From Conidiobolus coronatus NRRL 28638 (Eukaryota > Entomophthoromycota > Entomophthoromycetes > Entomophthorales > Conidiobolaceae): DNA of 25,622 nucleotides. This document shows, in pieces, positions 1 through 9,337 of the stretch. Every line of letters starts with the position of its first letter. The stretch's first letter is position 1. Location of the stretch: contig KQ964427.1 of NCBI GenBank assembly GCA_001566745.1, forward strand, positions 12,837 to 38,458, given 5' to 3'. The position numbers were made by a program, and so were the translations under genes. The notes below the pieces were generated by a model that had not been told where the DNA came from, did no database searches, and saw nothing but the letters and a program-made list of their open reading frames with translations.

Positions 1-1162
1 AAATAGCTATTCAAATAAAATAATATTCTAAAGCATTGCTAAATTGATATTTGCAAATTTAGTTTTATATAGTATAAGTAGCTTAAATTGATTTAAAACA
101 CATGCAATATAAATTATTTAATGGTTTAGAGTTATTGAGTTTACTAACTAATTGAAGCTATTAATAAAAATATATTTTACCTATTTTATCTTATATTGAA
201 TAGAGAAAAATATATACTAATATTTAACTAATATATAATAAAGCAAAAAATTTAGGCTTATCTTATACATAAAAGCTCTTGGATACATTAAAAGATTATT
301 TATACTAATTATCGTTTATTCAAAAATCAGTTAAATATATTAGATTGGATTAAAGCTATATTAAACAAACCTCGTATACATTACCTATAATTATTTGTCT
401 ACAATATAATAGCTAATTGACTAAAAATACGATTAATAAACCTATATGTTGATCTAAATTGTTATGTGTAAATTTTGTATTATATAATTTAAACAAATCA
501 TAAACAAATATTATAAGATGGAAATATTAATTACTAAAACTTATCGAAATCTGGTTATTATGTATTTTAATTTAATATTTTAATAAACAGCTGTTGAAGC
601 TAAATGAGGGATATTTAATATATAATATTCGTATAATATTTGAGTACCGCACATTAATATCTTTAATTATTGTTAGCTCATTTTTAAAATTTATATTAGC
701 TAATAAATTGCAAATTTATAAAATTACTAAATTGGGGGTAATAAAAGTAAATTAATTGACTAAGTTTATTATAGAGTTAGATAGAAAAAAAATCAAAACA
801 AACAATATTTAAATAGTATGATAAAAGTATATTTAGTTTGTCAAAATAATGCTATTTAATTAATTTTAAGTTTGTTATACATATTTTATAATATCAAGCT
901 TGAGCTGAAGATTTTAATTTTTTAGCTCCTGATTTCAATTACTATATAGCTAGTTAATACTTGTTAAGTACTTAGTGCAAAATAAAAATAAATAAACAAG
1001 AAAAGTTACTTACAGAGAAAGAAAGTAAAGTTCTTAGAGGCACCGTTTGTGATTTCTTTTGCACCATAAACTTGGTTATTAGAATTTATTTAGTCGAAAA
1101 AATACAATATGTGGGGCTGGATAGAGGAAATTATAAAGAAATTATACATTTGCAAGACGAAC
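1..1162. other. AT-rich spacer, no gene seen
   Basis: I see no reading frame, tRNA or recognisable RNA here. The sequence is strongly AT-rich and dotted with the tetranucleotide AGCT (14 copies in the first 960 bases by hand count). The right end, about 1090-1162, is probably the 3' untranslated region of the leftward histone gene. Confidence 0.6.
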
Positions 1163-1546
1163 CTATTTAGTGCTGGTGTACTTGGTAACAGCCTTAGTAC
1201 CTTCAGAAACGGCGTGCTTGGCCAATTCACCAGGAAGGATTAATCTGACGGCAGTTTGAATTTCTCGGGAAGAGATGGTAGAGCGCTTGTTGTAGGAAGC
1301 AAGCTTGGAGGCTTCGTTGGCAATACGTTCGAAGATATCGTTAACGAAGGAGTTAAGGATAGACATAGCCTTGTTGGAGATACCGGTATCGGAGTGAACT
1401 TGCTTTAAGACACGGTAGATGTAGGTAGAGTAAGTTTCAGTACGGGTCTTGGTACGCTTACCCTTCTTAGATTCAGAGGCAGACTTATCAGTCTTGGGGA
1501 CATCCTTGGAGGGGGTAGCAGTTTGTTGAGGAGTCTTGGGAGCCAT
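1163..1546 (-). CDS. H2B: Histone H2B
   Basis: Core histone that pairs with H2A in the nucleosome. The 127-residue product has a Lys/Ser/Thr/Pro-rich N-terminal tail (about residues 1-36) and then a complete histone fold, with the family signatures [16 protein letters not shown] (42-57) and [19 protein letters not shown] (94-112). The C-terminal AVTKYTS segment carries Lys122, equivalent to the ubiquitinated lysine of other H2Bs. It is a single exon starting at the first ATG, and its length is normal for a fungal H2B. Codons are more GC-rich and biased than in neighbouring genes, as expected for high expression. Its promoter carries cell-cycle motifs, annotated separately. No H2A gene lies beside it in this window, although fungal H2A and H2B are often divergently paired. 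The identification is certain; which paralogue it is cannot be told. Confidence 0.98.
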   Translation of the reverse strand: MAPKTPQQTATPSKDVPKTDKSASESKKGKRTKTRTETYSTYIYRVLKQVHSDTGISNKAMSILNSFVNDIFERIANEASKLASYNKRSTISSREIQTAVRLILPGELAKHAVSEGTKAVTKYTSTK

Positions 1547-1635
1547 TTCTAAAAGTTTAAAAGTAAAGAAAAATAATTTTTACAAGTTTGACAAGAGTAG
1601 ATTAAAAACCTATTTGAGCAAAATTCGAATTTCTA

Positions 1636-1721
1636 ATTGGATACATTGTTAAATTGAATTTAATTGAGTGACGCGTTGACAAATTGAGATTTTCGCGATT
1701 TGATTGGATGAATTTTTCGCG
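1636..1721 (-). promoter_or_regulatory. H2B promoter with MCB, SCB-like and CCAAT motifs
   Basis: Between 90 and 175 bases upstream of the H2B ATG lie a perfect MluI cell-cycle box ACGCGT (1671-1676), two CGCGAAA elements read on the gene strand (1691-1697 and 1715-1721) and two CCAAT pentamers on the gene strand (1636-1640 and 1703-1707). CGCGAAA fits the yeast SCB consensus CRCGAAA and also resembles E2F sites. CpG-containing words are otherwise rare in this AT-rich spacer, so the cluster stands out. I infer G1/S-phase transcription by an MBF/SBF/E2F-type factor. No clear TATA box is seen. Confidence 0.6.
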
Positions 1722-3569
1722 CTTCTCTCATTTCAATTTCAAATTGAAAATTTAGACTAATCACCCCTGCCCCAGCTTTTATTAATTTTCTCACAAATTC
1801 AATATGATGAATTTGAATTTTGGATCTTATTCTTATTCTCAATCTAAAAACAATAATAATAAATATAATATAAGCATAAACCTAATGAAAATCCAATTTA
1901 ATATTTTTATATATCAATATTTTTGCTAACATGTTAACCACGCTTAGCTGATATACATAACAAAGAATATTTTTTGTCTTTAATTCTAATAAGATTCTGA
2001 TAGTAATTAACTTTATAGCAGTTATGGTATATTTATATTTAGGATTTATTATTATATCCAAGTTTTCGATGAATGAAATTTTAAGGTAATGCACATTCCA
2101 GACATTTTGAATATTTTTAATGTATATGTATCTTTGTTTCAAGTAAGATAACATTTTTAATTCTTGATCATAGACCTTTATAACGCAGCTTTTCTTTTCA
2201 GTGTGAAATAAGCTCTACAATATTATTTGATGAAACAAGAGGAAATCATCAATAACTTTTTTGAGAACATCAATATAAAACAACTCTTATTTAAAAATGA
2301 AGGAATAATTATCTTAGTAATCGTCAAGCTTTGAAACTTTCCATATACAATATATGTATAATTTTGCTTAAAATTATATCAACTTTCAAAATAGCCATGA
2401 CTTGCAACTAAGTTAATATCTATTCAAACTAACGTTTATCTTTTTTAAATAAAGTATAGCTACTTTTATTTTTATACAAAAATCTATTTGACTTCAAGGT
2501 CTTCTGATAGTTTTTACTATACTTAAAGATCTAAGATTCAAATATTAATGACAAAATCTACTTTTTTGCTTTGATATAAAAAAGTTGTAGAAATATTAGA
2601 GCATGTTTAGCTTTATTTATTTAGCTTGAAAAGTTTTATTATAAAAAGTTAAATAAAATACTAAATATTCTGTCTTAATTTTTAATTTTTTGCAGTAGAC
2701 AATAAATGTTATTAAATTTAATATATAAATGGAATATACACTTTATTTAGCTTAAACTTTGTTTAGCTTCTTTTTTATAAAAATACAACTTGAATAAACA
2801 CATGGTTGAATAATACACCGTGGCGTTATTTCATTATTAATATTTTTACTATTTAACCAATTTTCATTTTATAAAAACTTGAATTTAAAAATATTAACGG
2901 AATTTTAAGCTAAACTAAACTATTTTAGTATAGTTTAAGTAGCGCATATTTTAATTAAATATTATTAAACTTTTATCCAGGTGGAATAATATAGGAATAA
3001 GCTATGCACTTAAATATTTATATAACTATTTTTCAACTATATAATTTAATATTTATAAAATATAATAACTTTTATATTTGCTTCAATTTCAATATAAAAT
3101 CAAATTTAATTTAGCAGATTACCAAATTTGGAAGCAAATTAAACTTTATCGATAAAATATAAAAATTAAAATACGTTTTATAATATATAAAAATAAACAT
3201 TACTAAAAGTATTGAAATAAATTACTAATGCAATATTAATAATAGTAGATGTATCCTTATCTTTTAAAACAAAGTTGAATGCTTGGTAAAGTTAGCTCTA
3301 TGATTTAATGCTTGATAATATGCTTATATCTGTAACAAATTAAGTTAAATTATACCAAATAAAACCCGATAATATAAAATTATAGTTATTAGTTTCTATA
3401 CGCTTTTAATTAATTTTTCAACTTAAAAGTTTCAAAGTTTGTTAATTAAAGATAAAAATAAAATTTACTAGTATAGTATATTTACAAGTGTGTAATTATT
3501 AACGTTCGATTTTAATTGGCTTAGTTGACATCGATTAGCCAATTAGCGCGTGCTTTTTAAAAATTTCCG
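1722..3569. other. Long AT-rich spacer between divergent genes
   Basis: This stretch separates the leftward H2B gene from the rightward LPMO-like gene. A 90-codon minus-strand frame (1882-2154) is low in complexity, rich in Ile, Lys, Tyr and Leu, and matches nothing I know. Around 2606-2770 the octamer TTTAGCTT recurs about four times. I see no RNA gene and no mobile element. Confidence 0.5.
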
Positions 3570-3587
3570 TTTATTACCGGTAATAAA
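3570..3587. promoter_or_regulatory. 18-bp perfect palindrome upstream of the LPMO-like gene
   Basis: The sequence TTTATTACCGGTAATAAA is its own reverse complement. It lies about 390 bases before the ATG at 3977 and about 185 bases before the TATA box. A GATTAGCCAATTAG segment containing CCAAT lies just upstream (3533-3546). A palindrome this long with a CCGG core suggests a binding site for a dimeric transcription factor; the factor is unknown. Confidence 0.4.
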
Positions 3588-3770
3588 TAATTTTGAAACT
3601 TTGGAGAAAACTTGGACTTGTTAAAATAGAAATTTTATACCAAGCTGAATTGGTTATAAGTTTCTAAGATTCTAGGAAATTACAATGGCTTGTGTTTCAA
3701 GTGAAAGAATTTGGGAAGGGATAGGGATTTTGCTCGATGCTGGCTATTGTGCTGAATAAAGGCATCAGGG

Positions 3771-3780
3771 TATAAAAAGA
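3771..3780 (+). promoter_or_regulatory. TATA box of the LPMO-like gene
   Basis: TATAAAAAGA, preceded by GGCATCAGGG, lies about 206 bases upstream of the ATG at 3977. It is the best TATA match in the upstream region and implies a 5' untranslated leader of roughly 170 bases. The 13-mer CAGGGTATAAAAA recurs on the minus strand at 21306-21318. Confidence 0.45.
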
Positions 3781-3976
3781 TCCTTGGTTACGGGTAAAGA
3801 CTATTTAACATTAATTTATAGCTCATACCAGCTTAGAGCCAACCCTGTTGAGTATTGAGCAGCGCTTATTATTCAATAAGTTTTTATACTTCGACTTTTT
3901 GCTTAATTAATTTTTAATACAGCACCCTAATTTATTTACACTATATTATATTAAATAATAGAGACTATTTATAACA

Positions 3977-6900
3977 ATGATTTCTAAATCCAACCCAGTT
4001 CACTTAAGTATTATTCTTGCTTTAGTTAATTATATCGCTGCACATTCTTGGATAGATTGTGTAGATGTAAAGGACGATCACAGTTGTGGCGGTTATATTC
4101 GTGGTTATGATGGTCATATAGATCTACACCAGACTTATAAGTTGCTTGGTAGACCTAATGATTCCCCGATTTGTAGTCCGGCTCGTCAAGCTCATCCAGA
4201 TAATTATGATGATCAATATCCAAGAGCAGTAGCAGAGCCTGGAGATACTTTGAAATTCTTCTACTTAGAGAATGGACATGTAACTAAGGATCGTCTTGCT
4301 CCCGATGGTCGTCCTAATCCAAAGCAGTATACCATTCACTGGACAGGTAAGCCATTTACTGGTGACAGATTAGAAGGCACTCAAATCATGACTCGTGGAG
4401 AATTGGGTCCTCACAATCAGCTAGGACCAGCACAAAATTTCGATGATGGAAAGTGTGCAGAAGACAATACTAGAGGCAGAGCAGGTCCATTGCCATGTCA
4501 GGGAAAGATTACTTTGCCTACTGGTATTGCTCCAGGTATCTACCAGTTTATATGGTTTTGGAAATTTGATAAAGATTTTAAAGGAAATGGAGAGGAGTAT
4601 ACATCTTGTTTTGATGTTGAAGTTGCTCCTAAAGGAACAAAATCTGCTTATATATCGAAGAAGCAATCTGGTAAAGAGGCGTATTTACCTAAGCCATATC
4701 AACCATATCGTGATCATCTGAATATGACTATGGATAAAGAATTAGGTACTTTTATGGGTTCATCAAGGTTAGGTGCATTACCCAAGTTTTCTATGGAGGA
4801 CATTCATGCAAGTGGTACAATGTCAAGGAATGATATTCCATCAAATCCTCCTTCAGATAGAATATGGCAACAGTTAATAGGTGAAATAAGAGCTGCTTCA
4901 GTAAAGCCTCAAGTTCCAGTTCAAGTACCAGCTTCCGTTCCAGCATCACCAGCTATTCAAGCAGCTTCTATGCCAATGCCTCAGGCGCCCGCTGTTCGTA
5001 TGCCACAAGCACCAGCTCCAATGCCACCTTCAGCTCCCCAGCCATTGCCAGCTGCTCCTCAGCTTCCTGCTCCTCGTATGCCTCAGTTACCAGCACCAGC
5101 TTCGCCGCCAGCACCGGTACAGGCTCAGTCTTTACCTGCAAGTCCACAAGCAATGCCCCAGATGCAGCCAGCTGTAGCTTCTGCACCATTGCAAAAAGCT
5201 CCTAGCACTAACTCTCAGTTAAATGTTCAAAGTGTTCCACCAGTTGTAAATGGCGCACAGCAGCCTATGATGGCTAACACTGCTCCATCCGCAAACGCTG
5301 GAGACGTGAGCTCTAGAGCTGCAGAATTACAGCCTGCTCCAGCTAAACCAGCAGCAGTTCCACAAGCCGACACACAGCAGAAACCAAAGGGCACAGATAC
5401 ACAAGCAGCAAAGGTACAGATGGCTGCAGATGATTCAGCTCCTCAGCAAAAATCAAACCAATCGCAAACTGGTTCAAAAGCTGCAAGCAGCGAAAAAATG
5501 AGAGCTTTACCAGCTGCAGATGGAACTTCGCAAAGATTACAAACTGTTCCCAATGGCCAAAAACAATTATCTCCACAAGAGGTAACTGAAGCTGAAAAGA
5601 ATATCATTAGCTTACAAAATGGTATTAAGGGGCAGATGGACAGTTTTAGGAAGTCTCAAGCTGATATGGCTAGTCAAAATGATCCTAGTTACGAAAATAC
5701 TAGATTGAGAAGTAGACCAGGGCAAGAGGTTAACCAAGTTCCTTCTCGTAGTGGAGAAGAGATGATATCTGAAAATGATATTGATCAGGATAGTGTTTTA
5801 ACTGATAGATTATTAGAAGAAGATCAAGTTACTAGTTGGGATTTAGCAAATACCCGCTCTGCACAGCGTCCCAGAATCCCAATTAGTGCTGAGCAAATGG
5901 AAAGACTTAGATTACCTGCTAGTAGTCAGTTACCTTCACAAGAAGCAGGGCCACTTAGTCGTCAAGATCTAGAAATGACTAGAGGTCAAGACTCTGATCA
6001 GCTTAATCAAAATCAGCACAGCCATTCCCAAGCTCCTGAAAGATTTGAAATGGCCAATGAAAGAGATACTGAACCAAGATCTCAACCTTCTGGTGAAGGA
6101 ATGTATCCATTCCAAATTAATGGAAATTCAGATCTTGTAGATAGAACAAAGCCTTTCGCTCATAGTCATGAAGATAGCCAGTTCAACGGTGAAGAGCCTT
6201 CTCAAAGAATGAGACCACATATGCATCCCCAAGAGGAGTCCAATAATAGCAGCTCTTATCCACCTCCTCATGAGCATAATCACCAGCATCATCACCATAA
6301 TCACGGTGAACCTGGGTCACACGATGATCATCAGCATGAAACTGAATCAGAACCACATCACGGCCATCAGCACCAAGCTGAATCAGAGCCTCATCATGAT
6401 CACCATCATGAAACCGAGCTTTCTGATGATCAAGCTCCTCAGAGTCGCATGTTAGGTTTCCCTGGAGCTCAGCCCCCAATGCCCCCAATGTTCCAAGGCC
6501 CACATGCTCATGGTCCTGAGGAATTAGATCCCAGACTAGCTCAAGCAAGAATTGCTCCCATCCCTAATGAAATGCCGCAAATGATGCCTCCTATGCCCAT
6601 GCCTGGATTAGCACCGGTACCAATGCCAATGCCACCTCAAGCTCCAGGTCAGCCAATGCCTGCAATGCGTAGCGCTCCCGGATTAAGAGCACAAGGTGCA
6701 CCAAGAGCTCCAGGAAGTAAAAGAAAGCTTAGAGCTAGCGGAAGCGAAGATGAAATGGATTCAGAAGAATCAGAAGAAGGCGAGGATTTATTAACAGAAA
6801 CCGCAGATAGCGAAGCTTCAGGTGCTAATATAGAAGAAACCAGTTCTCAACCTGCTTCAACTGGTTCTTTATCAGGAGCTAGCACTGACGAAAAGGCTGA

Positions 6901-8011
6901 GATGCCAATTCAAAAACCAGGACCTCATAATGGCCCTAAGCTAGATAGTCAAGATGAGATCGACATGGAAAATGCAAGTGCTAGCACTGATAGTCTCGAA
7001 TCAAGTCAAGCTCCAAGAGAAAATAATTTAAATCCAAGTCTTCAATCCTCAAGTAAATTGGTAAATGAAGGGTCTGGAGATACTATGGAGCTACCTCTTT
7101 CAAAAGGACATAATGCGCCTCTTGTAGATGAAGCTGACCATGATTTATCTTTATCTCCTGAAATTAACCATAGCAGGCCTTCAATGGATGAATCCGAGCA
7201 AGAAATGTCTTTACCACTTTTAAGAGGTCATAACAGACCGCTTGCAGAAGAATCCGAGCAAAATTCTCCCTTGACCCCAGAAAATAGACATAATAGACCA
7301 TTAATGGAAGAGTCCGAGCAAGAGCCATCTTTACCTCTTTCATTAGGTCATAACAGACCACTAGTTGGCGAATCTGAGCAAGAATTGCCCTTAGCATCTG
7401 AAATGAACCACAAGCCTTTGATGGAAGAGTCCGAGCAAGAGCCATCTTTACCTCTTTCAAGAGGCCATAACCGACCACTTTCTGACGAATCCGAGCTAGA
7501 TTTGCCTTCAGGACCTGAAGTTAATCACAATAAGCCTTTAACGGAAGAATCCGACGAATCGCCCTCTGCTTCTCACATTATGGCATCAGGAAAACCCATT
7601 ACCGAAGATATTGATCAAATTTCCTCAATTATCCCCCCAATGAACCCTGCAAAACCCCTAAGTGAGGAAATTGAACAATCATCAACTCCCACACCTCCAA
7701 CACATCAACCAAAATTCTTGCACGAAGACTTGGAAGAGGAATCTCCAAGCTTTCCAGCTATTGACACTCAAGTACCCAGTGTAGCCCCTCACCAAACTAA
7801 TGTGAATACAATGGAAGCTATTCCAGACGCTACCAACTTACAATCCCCACTACCTGAAACCATGAACTCTGCCCCAGCTCCCTCAGCACAAGAGTCCACT
7901 GTAGAGCCCCAATTTGACAGTGCCTCAGCTAGTGCTCAGCCCGCTACTGCAGATACCTTATTAGCTCCACTATCCGAAGTACCTGCAGATCAATCTATTT
8001 TACCCGAGTAA
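3977..8011 (+). CDS. Secreted LPMO-like copper protein with very long repetitive tail
   Basis: A single exon encodes 1344 residues. Residues 1-22 form a signal peptide cut before His23, giving the N-terminal histidine typical of copper histidine-brace enzymes. A second histidine follows at His101 (ENGHVT). Six cysteines (28, 37, 66, 160, 174, 211) lie in a domain of about 195 residues that ends with YQFIWFWKFD (189-198) and EEYTSCFDVEV, as in chitin- and cellulose-active lytic polysaccharide monooxygenases. I cannot assign the exact AA family; a copper-binding, non-catalytic role is also possible. The rest is unlike known LPMOs: a linker (218-305), a Pro/Ala/Gln/Met-rich stretch (306-460), a Ser/Gln/Glu-rich stretch, a His-rich block (765-811), a Met/Pro-rich stretch (about 830-910), an acidic region, eleven 20-residue repeats (1043-1262) and a Ser/Pro tail. 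There is no C-terminal membrane or GPI signal, so it is probably secreted or wall-associated. The start has a good context (ACAATGA). Confidence 0.8.
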   Translation: MISKSNPVHLSIILALVNYIAAHSWIDCVDVKDDHSCGGYIRGYDGHIDLHQTYKLLGRPNDSPICSPARQAHPDNYDDQYPRAVAEPGDTLKFFYLENGHVTKDRLAPDGRPNPKQYTIHWTGKPFTGDRLEGTQIMTRGELGPHNQLGPAQNFDDGKCAEDNTRGRAGPLPCQGKITLPTGIAPGIYQFIWFWKFDKDFKGNGEEYTSCFDVEVAPKGTKSAYISKKQSGKEAYLPKPYQPYRDHLNMTMDKELGTFMGSSRLGALPKFSMEDIHASGTMSRNDIPSNPPSDRIWQQLIGEIRAASVKPQVPVQVPASVPASPAIQAASMPMPQAPAVRMPQAPAPMPPSAPQPLPAAPQLPAPRMPQLPAPASPPAPVQAQSLPASPQAMPQMQPAVASAPLQKAPSTNSQLNVQSVPPVVNGAQQPMMANTAPSANAGDVSSRAAELQPAPAKPAAVPQADTQQKPKGTDTQAAKVQMAADDSAPQQKSNQSQTGSKAASSEKMRALPAADGTSQRLQTVPNGQKQLSPQEVTEAEKNIISLQNGIKGQMDSFRKSQADMASQNDPSYENTRLRSRPGQEVNQVPSRSGEEMISENDIDQDSVLTDRLLEEDQVTSWDLANTRSAQRPRIPISAEQMERLRLPASSQLPSQEAGPLSRQDLEMTRGQDSDQLNQNQHSHSQAPERFEMANERDTEPRSQPSGEGMYPFQINGNSDLVDRTKPFAHSHEDSQFNGEEPSQRMRPHMHPQEESNNSSSYPPPHEHNHQHHHHNHGEPGSHDDHQHETESEPHHGHQHQAESEPHHDHHHETELSDDQAPQSRMLGFPGAQPPMPPMFQGPHAHGPEELDPRLAQARIAPIPNEMPQMMPPMPMPGLAPVPMPMPPQAPGQPMPAMRSAPGLRAQGAPRAPGSKRKLRASGSEDEMDSEESEEGEDLLTETADSEASGANIEETSSQPASTGSLSGASTDEKAEMPIQKPGPHNGPKLDSQDEIDMENASASTDSLESSQAPRENNLNPSLQSSSKLVNEGSGDTMELPLSKGHNAPLVDEADHDLSLSPEINHSRPSMDESEQEMSLPLLRGHNRPLAEESEQNSPLTPENRHNRPLMEESEQEPSLPLSLGHNRPLVGESEQELPLASEMNHKPLMEESEQEPSLPLSRGHNRPLSDESELDLPSGPEVNHNKPLTEESDESPSASHIMASGKPITEDIDQISSIIPPMNPAKPLSEEIEQSSTPTPPTHQPKFLHEDLEEESPSFPAIDTQVPSVAPHQTNVNTMEAIPDATNLQSPLPETMNSAPAPSAQESTVEPQFDSASASAQPATADTLLAPLSEVPADQSILPE
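6269..6409 (+). repeat. His-rich block inside the LPMO-like protein (residues 765-811)
   Basis: Twenty of 47 residues are histidine, interspersed with Glu, Asp, Gln and Asn. Within it the unit ESEPHH followed by an alternating His run appears twice, which suggests local duplication. His-rich tracts of this kind bind copper, zinc or nickel in other proteins. The adjacent 830-910 stretch adds many methionines in MPxMP and MxMP patterns. Metal binding is inference. Confidence 0.75.
7103..7762 (+). repeat. Eleven 20-residue (60-bp) tandem repeats in the LPMO-like tail
   Basis: The units align on the core GHNRPLxEESEQE followed by about seven residues. Unit ends alternate between LPLS/LPLL and SPE/TPE for the first seven or so copies, giving a 40-residue higher-order period. 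Unit 6 is one residue short, and the last three units have decayed. At DNA level a stretch coding for EQEPSLPLS is repeated almost exactly near 7318 and 7433, so the duplication is fairly recent. Confidence 0.85.
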
Positions 8012-8837
8012 TTTAGTCAAATAATAGTTTTTATTTAATATTAAGTTTTTAATAATAATAAATGATATATACAATCTAAAAAATAGTTACCCATTGTAAA
8101 AGTATTATACTTTATTATTATGTGATTGAATTGGCAATAATAAGCATAAAATAATAATATCATTAAGTTGCCCACTCAAAAGAATTTTTATAAAAATTTG
8201 TCCAATTATTAAAACCCTTTCAAAAAATTTCGTTAAACTACTGAAAAAAAAGTTTGAACTTTAACGTGGTTAGTATGCGCATTTTAATGTGAGAATTAGT
8301 TAATTATATATAATGACTATTATTTCTGTTAGTGTGATATTTAGATTATCAATAATAATAAATAAACATAATATACATGATAGATTAATTACAATATTAA
8401 TCCACAGCTAATGAATAACAACAATAATACTGTTATCTATAGACTAATCTCAAAACCGACAATATACATTAAACTCAATAGCTTGGGCCAATACTCCTTA
8501 AGTTAAACATTACCTGCAAAGCAAGCCTTACCCTATTACTCAATAAAGCAATGTACTGCAATGTTATTATTAATACAAATTAGTTCCATTTATAAACTAA
8601 TTCCAAAGTAATAATAATATATACCTAGACTAATAATTATATTTCTTATTAAACACTATTCAAAATAAATATTATTATCACGCTAAACCTATAACTTTTA
8701 ACAATTCTCTATTCAAATAAAATTTCTCTCCAAAAGGGGTTTTAGTTTTAAATTTGGAAAGGGTGATTAATTAACAAATTTAGGAATTAACAATAATACT
8801 CAATTTACTAGGTTATTAGTAGACTAATTCAATGTTT
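8012..8837. other. AT-rich spacer, no gene seen
   Basis: It holds the presumed 3' end of the LPMO-like gene and the upstream region of the next gene. Several AATAAT microsatellite-like runs occur (for example near 8040 and 8350). I recognise no gene, RNA or mobile element. Confidence 0.5.
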
Positions 8838-8847
8838 TATATAAATA
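8838..8847 (+). promoter_or_regulatory. TATA box TATATAAATA of the Cys-rich GPI protein gene
   Basis: It lies 86-95 bases upstream of the ATG at 8933. A pyrimidine-rich leader (TCTCTCTTTCTTTC, 8887-8900) and a CAA-rich stretch immediately before the start codon follow it. This resembles the layout of strongly expressed fungal genes. Confidence 0.5.
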
Positions 8848-8932
8848 GATGTTATTTTGATAAATTATTTTATTATCACACTTTTATCTCTCTTTCTTTC
8901 TCTTCTAATCTAATAACAACAACAATAACAAA

Positions 8933-9337
8933 ATGAAATTCGCTAGTTCAATAACTTCAACTTTATTAGTAATAACAAGTTTACCCCTAATTCAAGGAGC
9001 ACTTCAAGACTGTATAATAACAAACAACTGTGGTACCAACATCCATTGTATGGCCTATTGTGCCGGAGTACCCGATCCAAGCCCTCAACAAGTATCACAA
9101 ACGGAGCGCTGTGTAAATCAGTGTAATGCAGGGCCTTCTGGACAAGTTCAGACAGTTTGTAATGAGAATTGTATTATAATTAATTTCCAAGGGTTCCCTA
9201 ATACCACATTCCAACAGGGTCCTGCTAGAACACTTGTACCAGTTCCTTATAATAATCCTAATGCTATGGGTAATAGTGCAGTGAGCTTGGGTTCCAGTTT
9301 ATTATTAACAGGATTGGGATTGGATTTAGCTTTGTAG
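8933..9337 (+). CDS. Small eight-cysteine secreted protein, probably GPI-anchored
   Basis: The 134-residue product starts with a clear signal peptide (residues 1-22, hydrophobic LLVITSLPLIQG) and ends with a hydrophobic tail (about 117-134, SLGSSLLLTGLGLDLAL) preceded by small residues (NAMGNSA), the usual form of a GPI-anchor signal. The mature part holds eight cysteines at 27, 33, 39, 43, 60, 64, 76 and 80. Three of the pairs have C-x3-C spacing, which suggests four disulfides in a compact domain. There is one N-glycosylation sequon (NTT, residue 90). It is a single exon. I do not recognise the family by name; small Cys-rich GPI proteins are common on fungal walls, including early-diverging lineages, and may act in adhesion or wall structure. 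The gene is confident, its role is not. Confidence 0.8.
   Translation: MKFASSITSTLLVITSLPLIQGALQDCIITNNCGTNIHCMAYCAGVPDPSPQQVSQTERCVNQCNAGPSGQVQTVCNENCIIINFQGFPNTTFQQGPARTLVPVPYNNPNAMGNSAVSLGSSLLLTGLGLDLAL

Noticed and set aside
1022-1110. Possible small minus-strand exon starting MVQKKSQTVPLRTLL and followed by GTAAGTAAC
   Set aside because: It lies within the likely H2B 3' untranslated region, I could not find a convincing next exon, and the peptide resembles nothing I know.
1882-2154. 90-codon minus-strand reading frame
   Set aside because: Low-complexity Ile/Lys/Tyr/Leu composition of the type AT-rich spacers give by chance, with no domain and no promoter or splice context.
2606-2770. 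Four TTTAGCTT octamers as a repeat element
   Set aside because: No regular spacing or longer homology; they fit the general AGCT excess of the spacers.
6183-6548. 121-codon antisense frame opposite the His-rich block
   Set aside because: It is a shadow of the repetitive sense codons in the LPMO-like gene.
7164-7478. 104-codon antisense frame with internal repeats
   Set aside because: Its repeats are only the complement of the 60-bp sense repeats.
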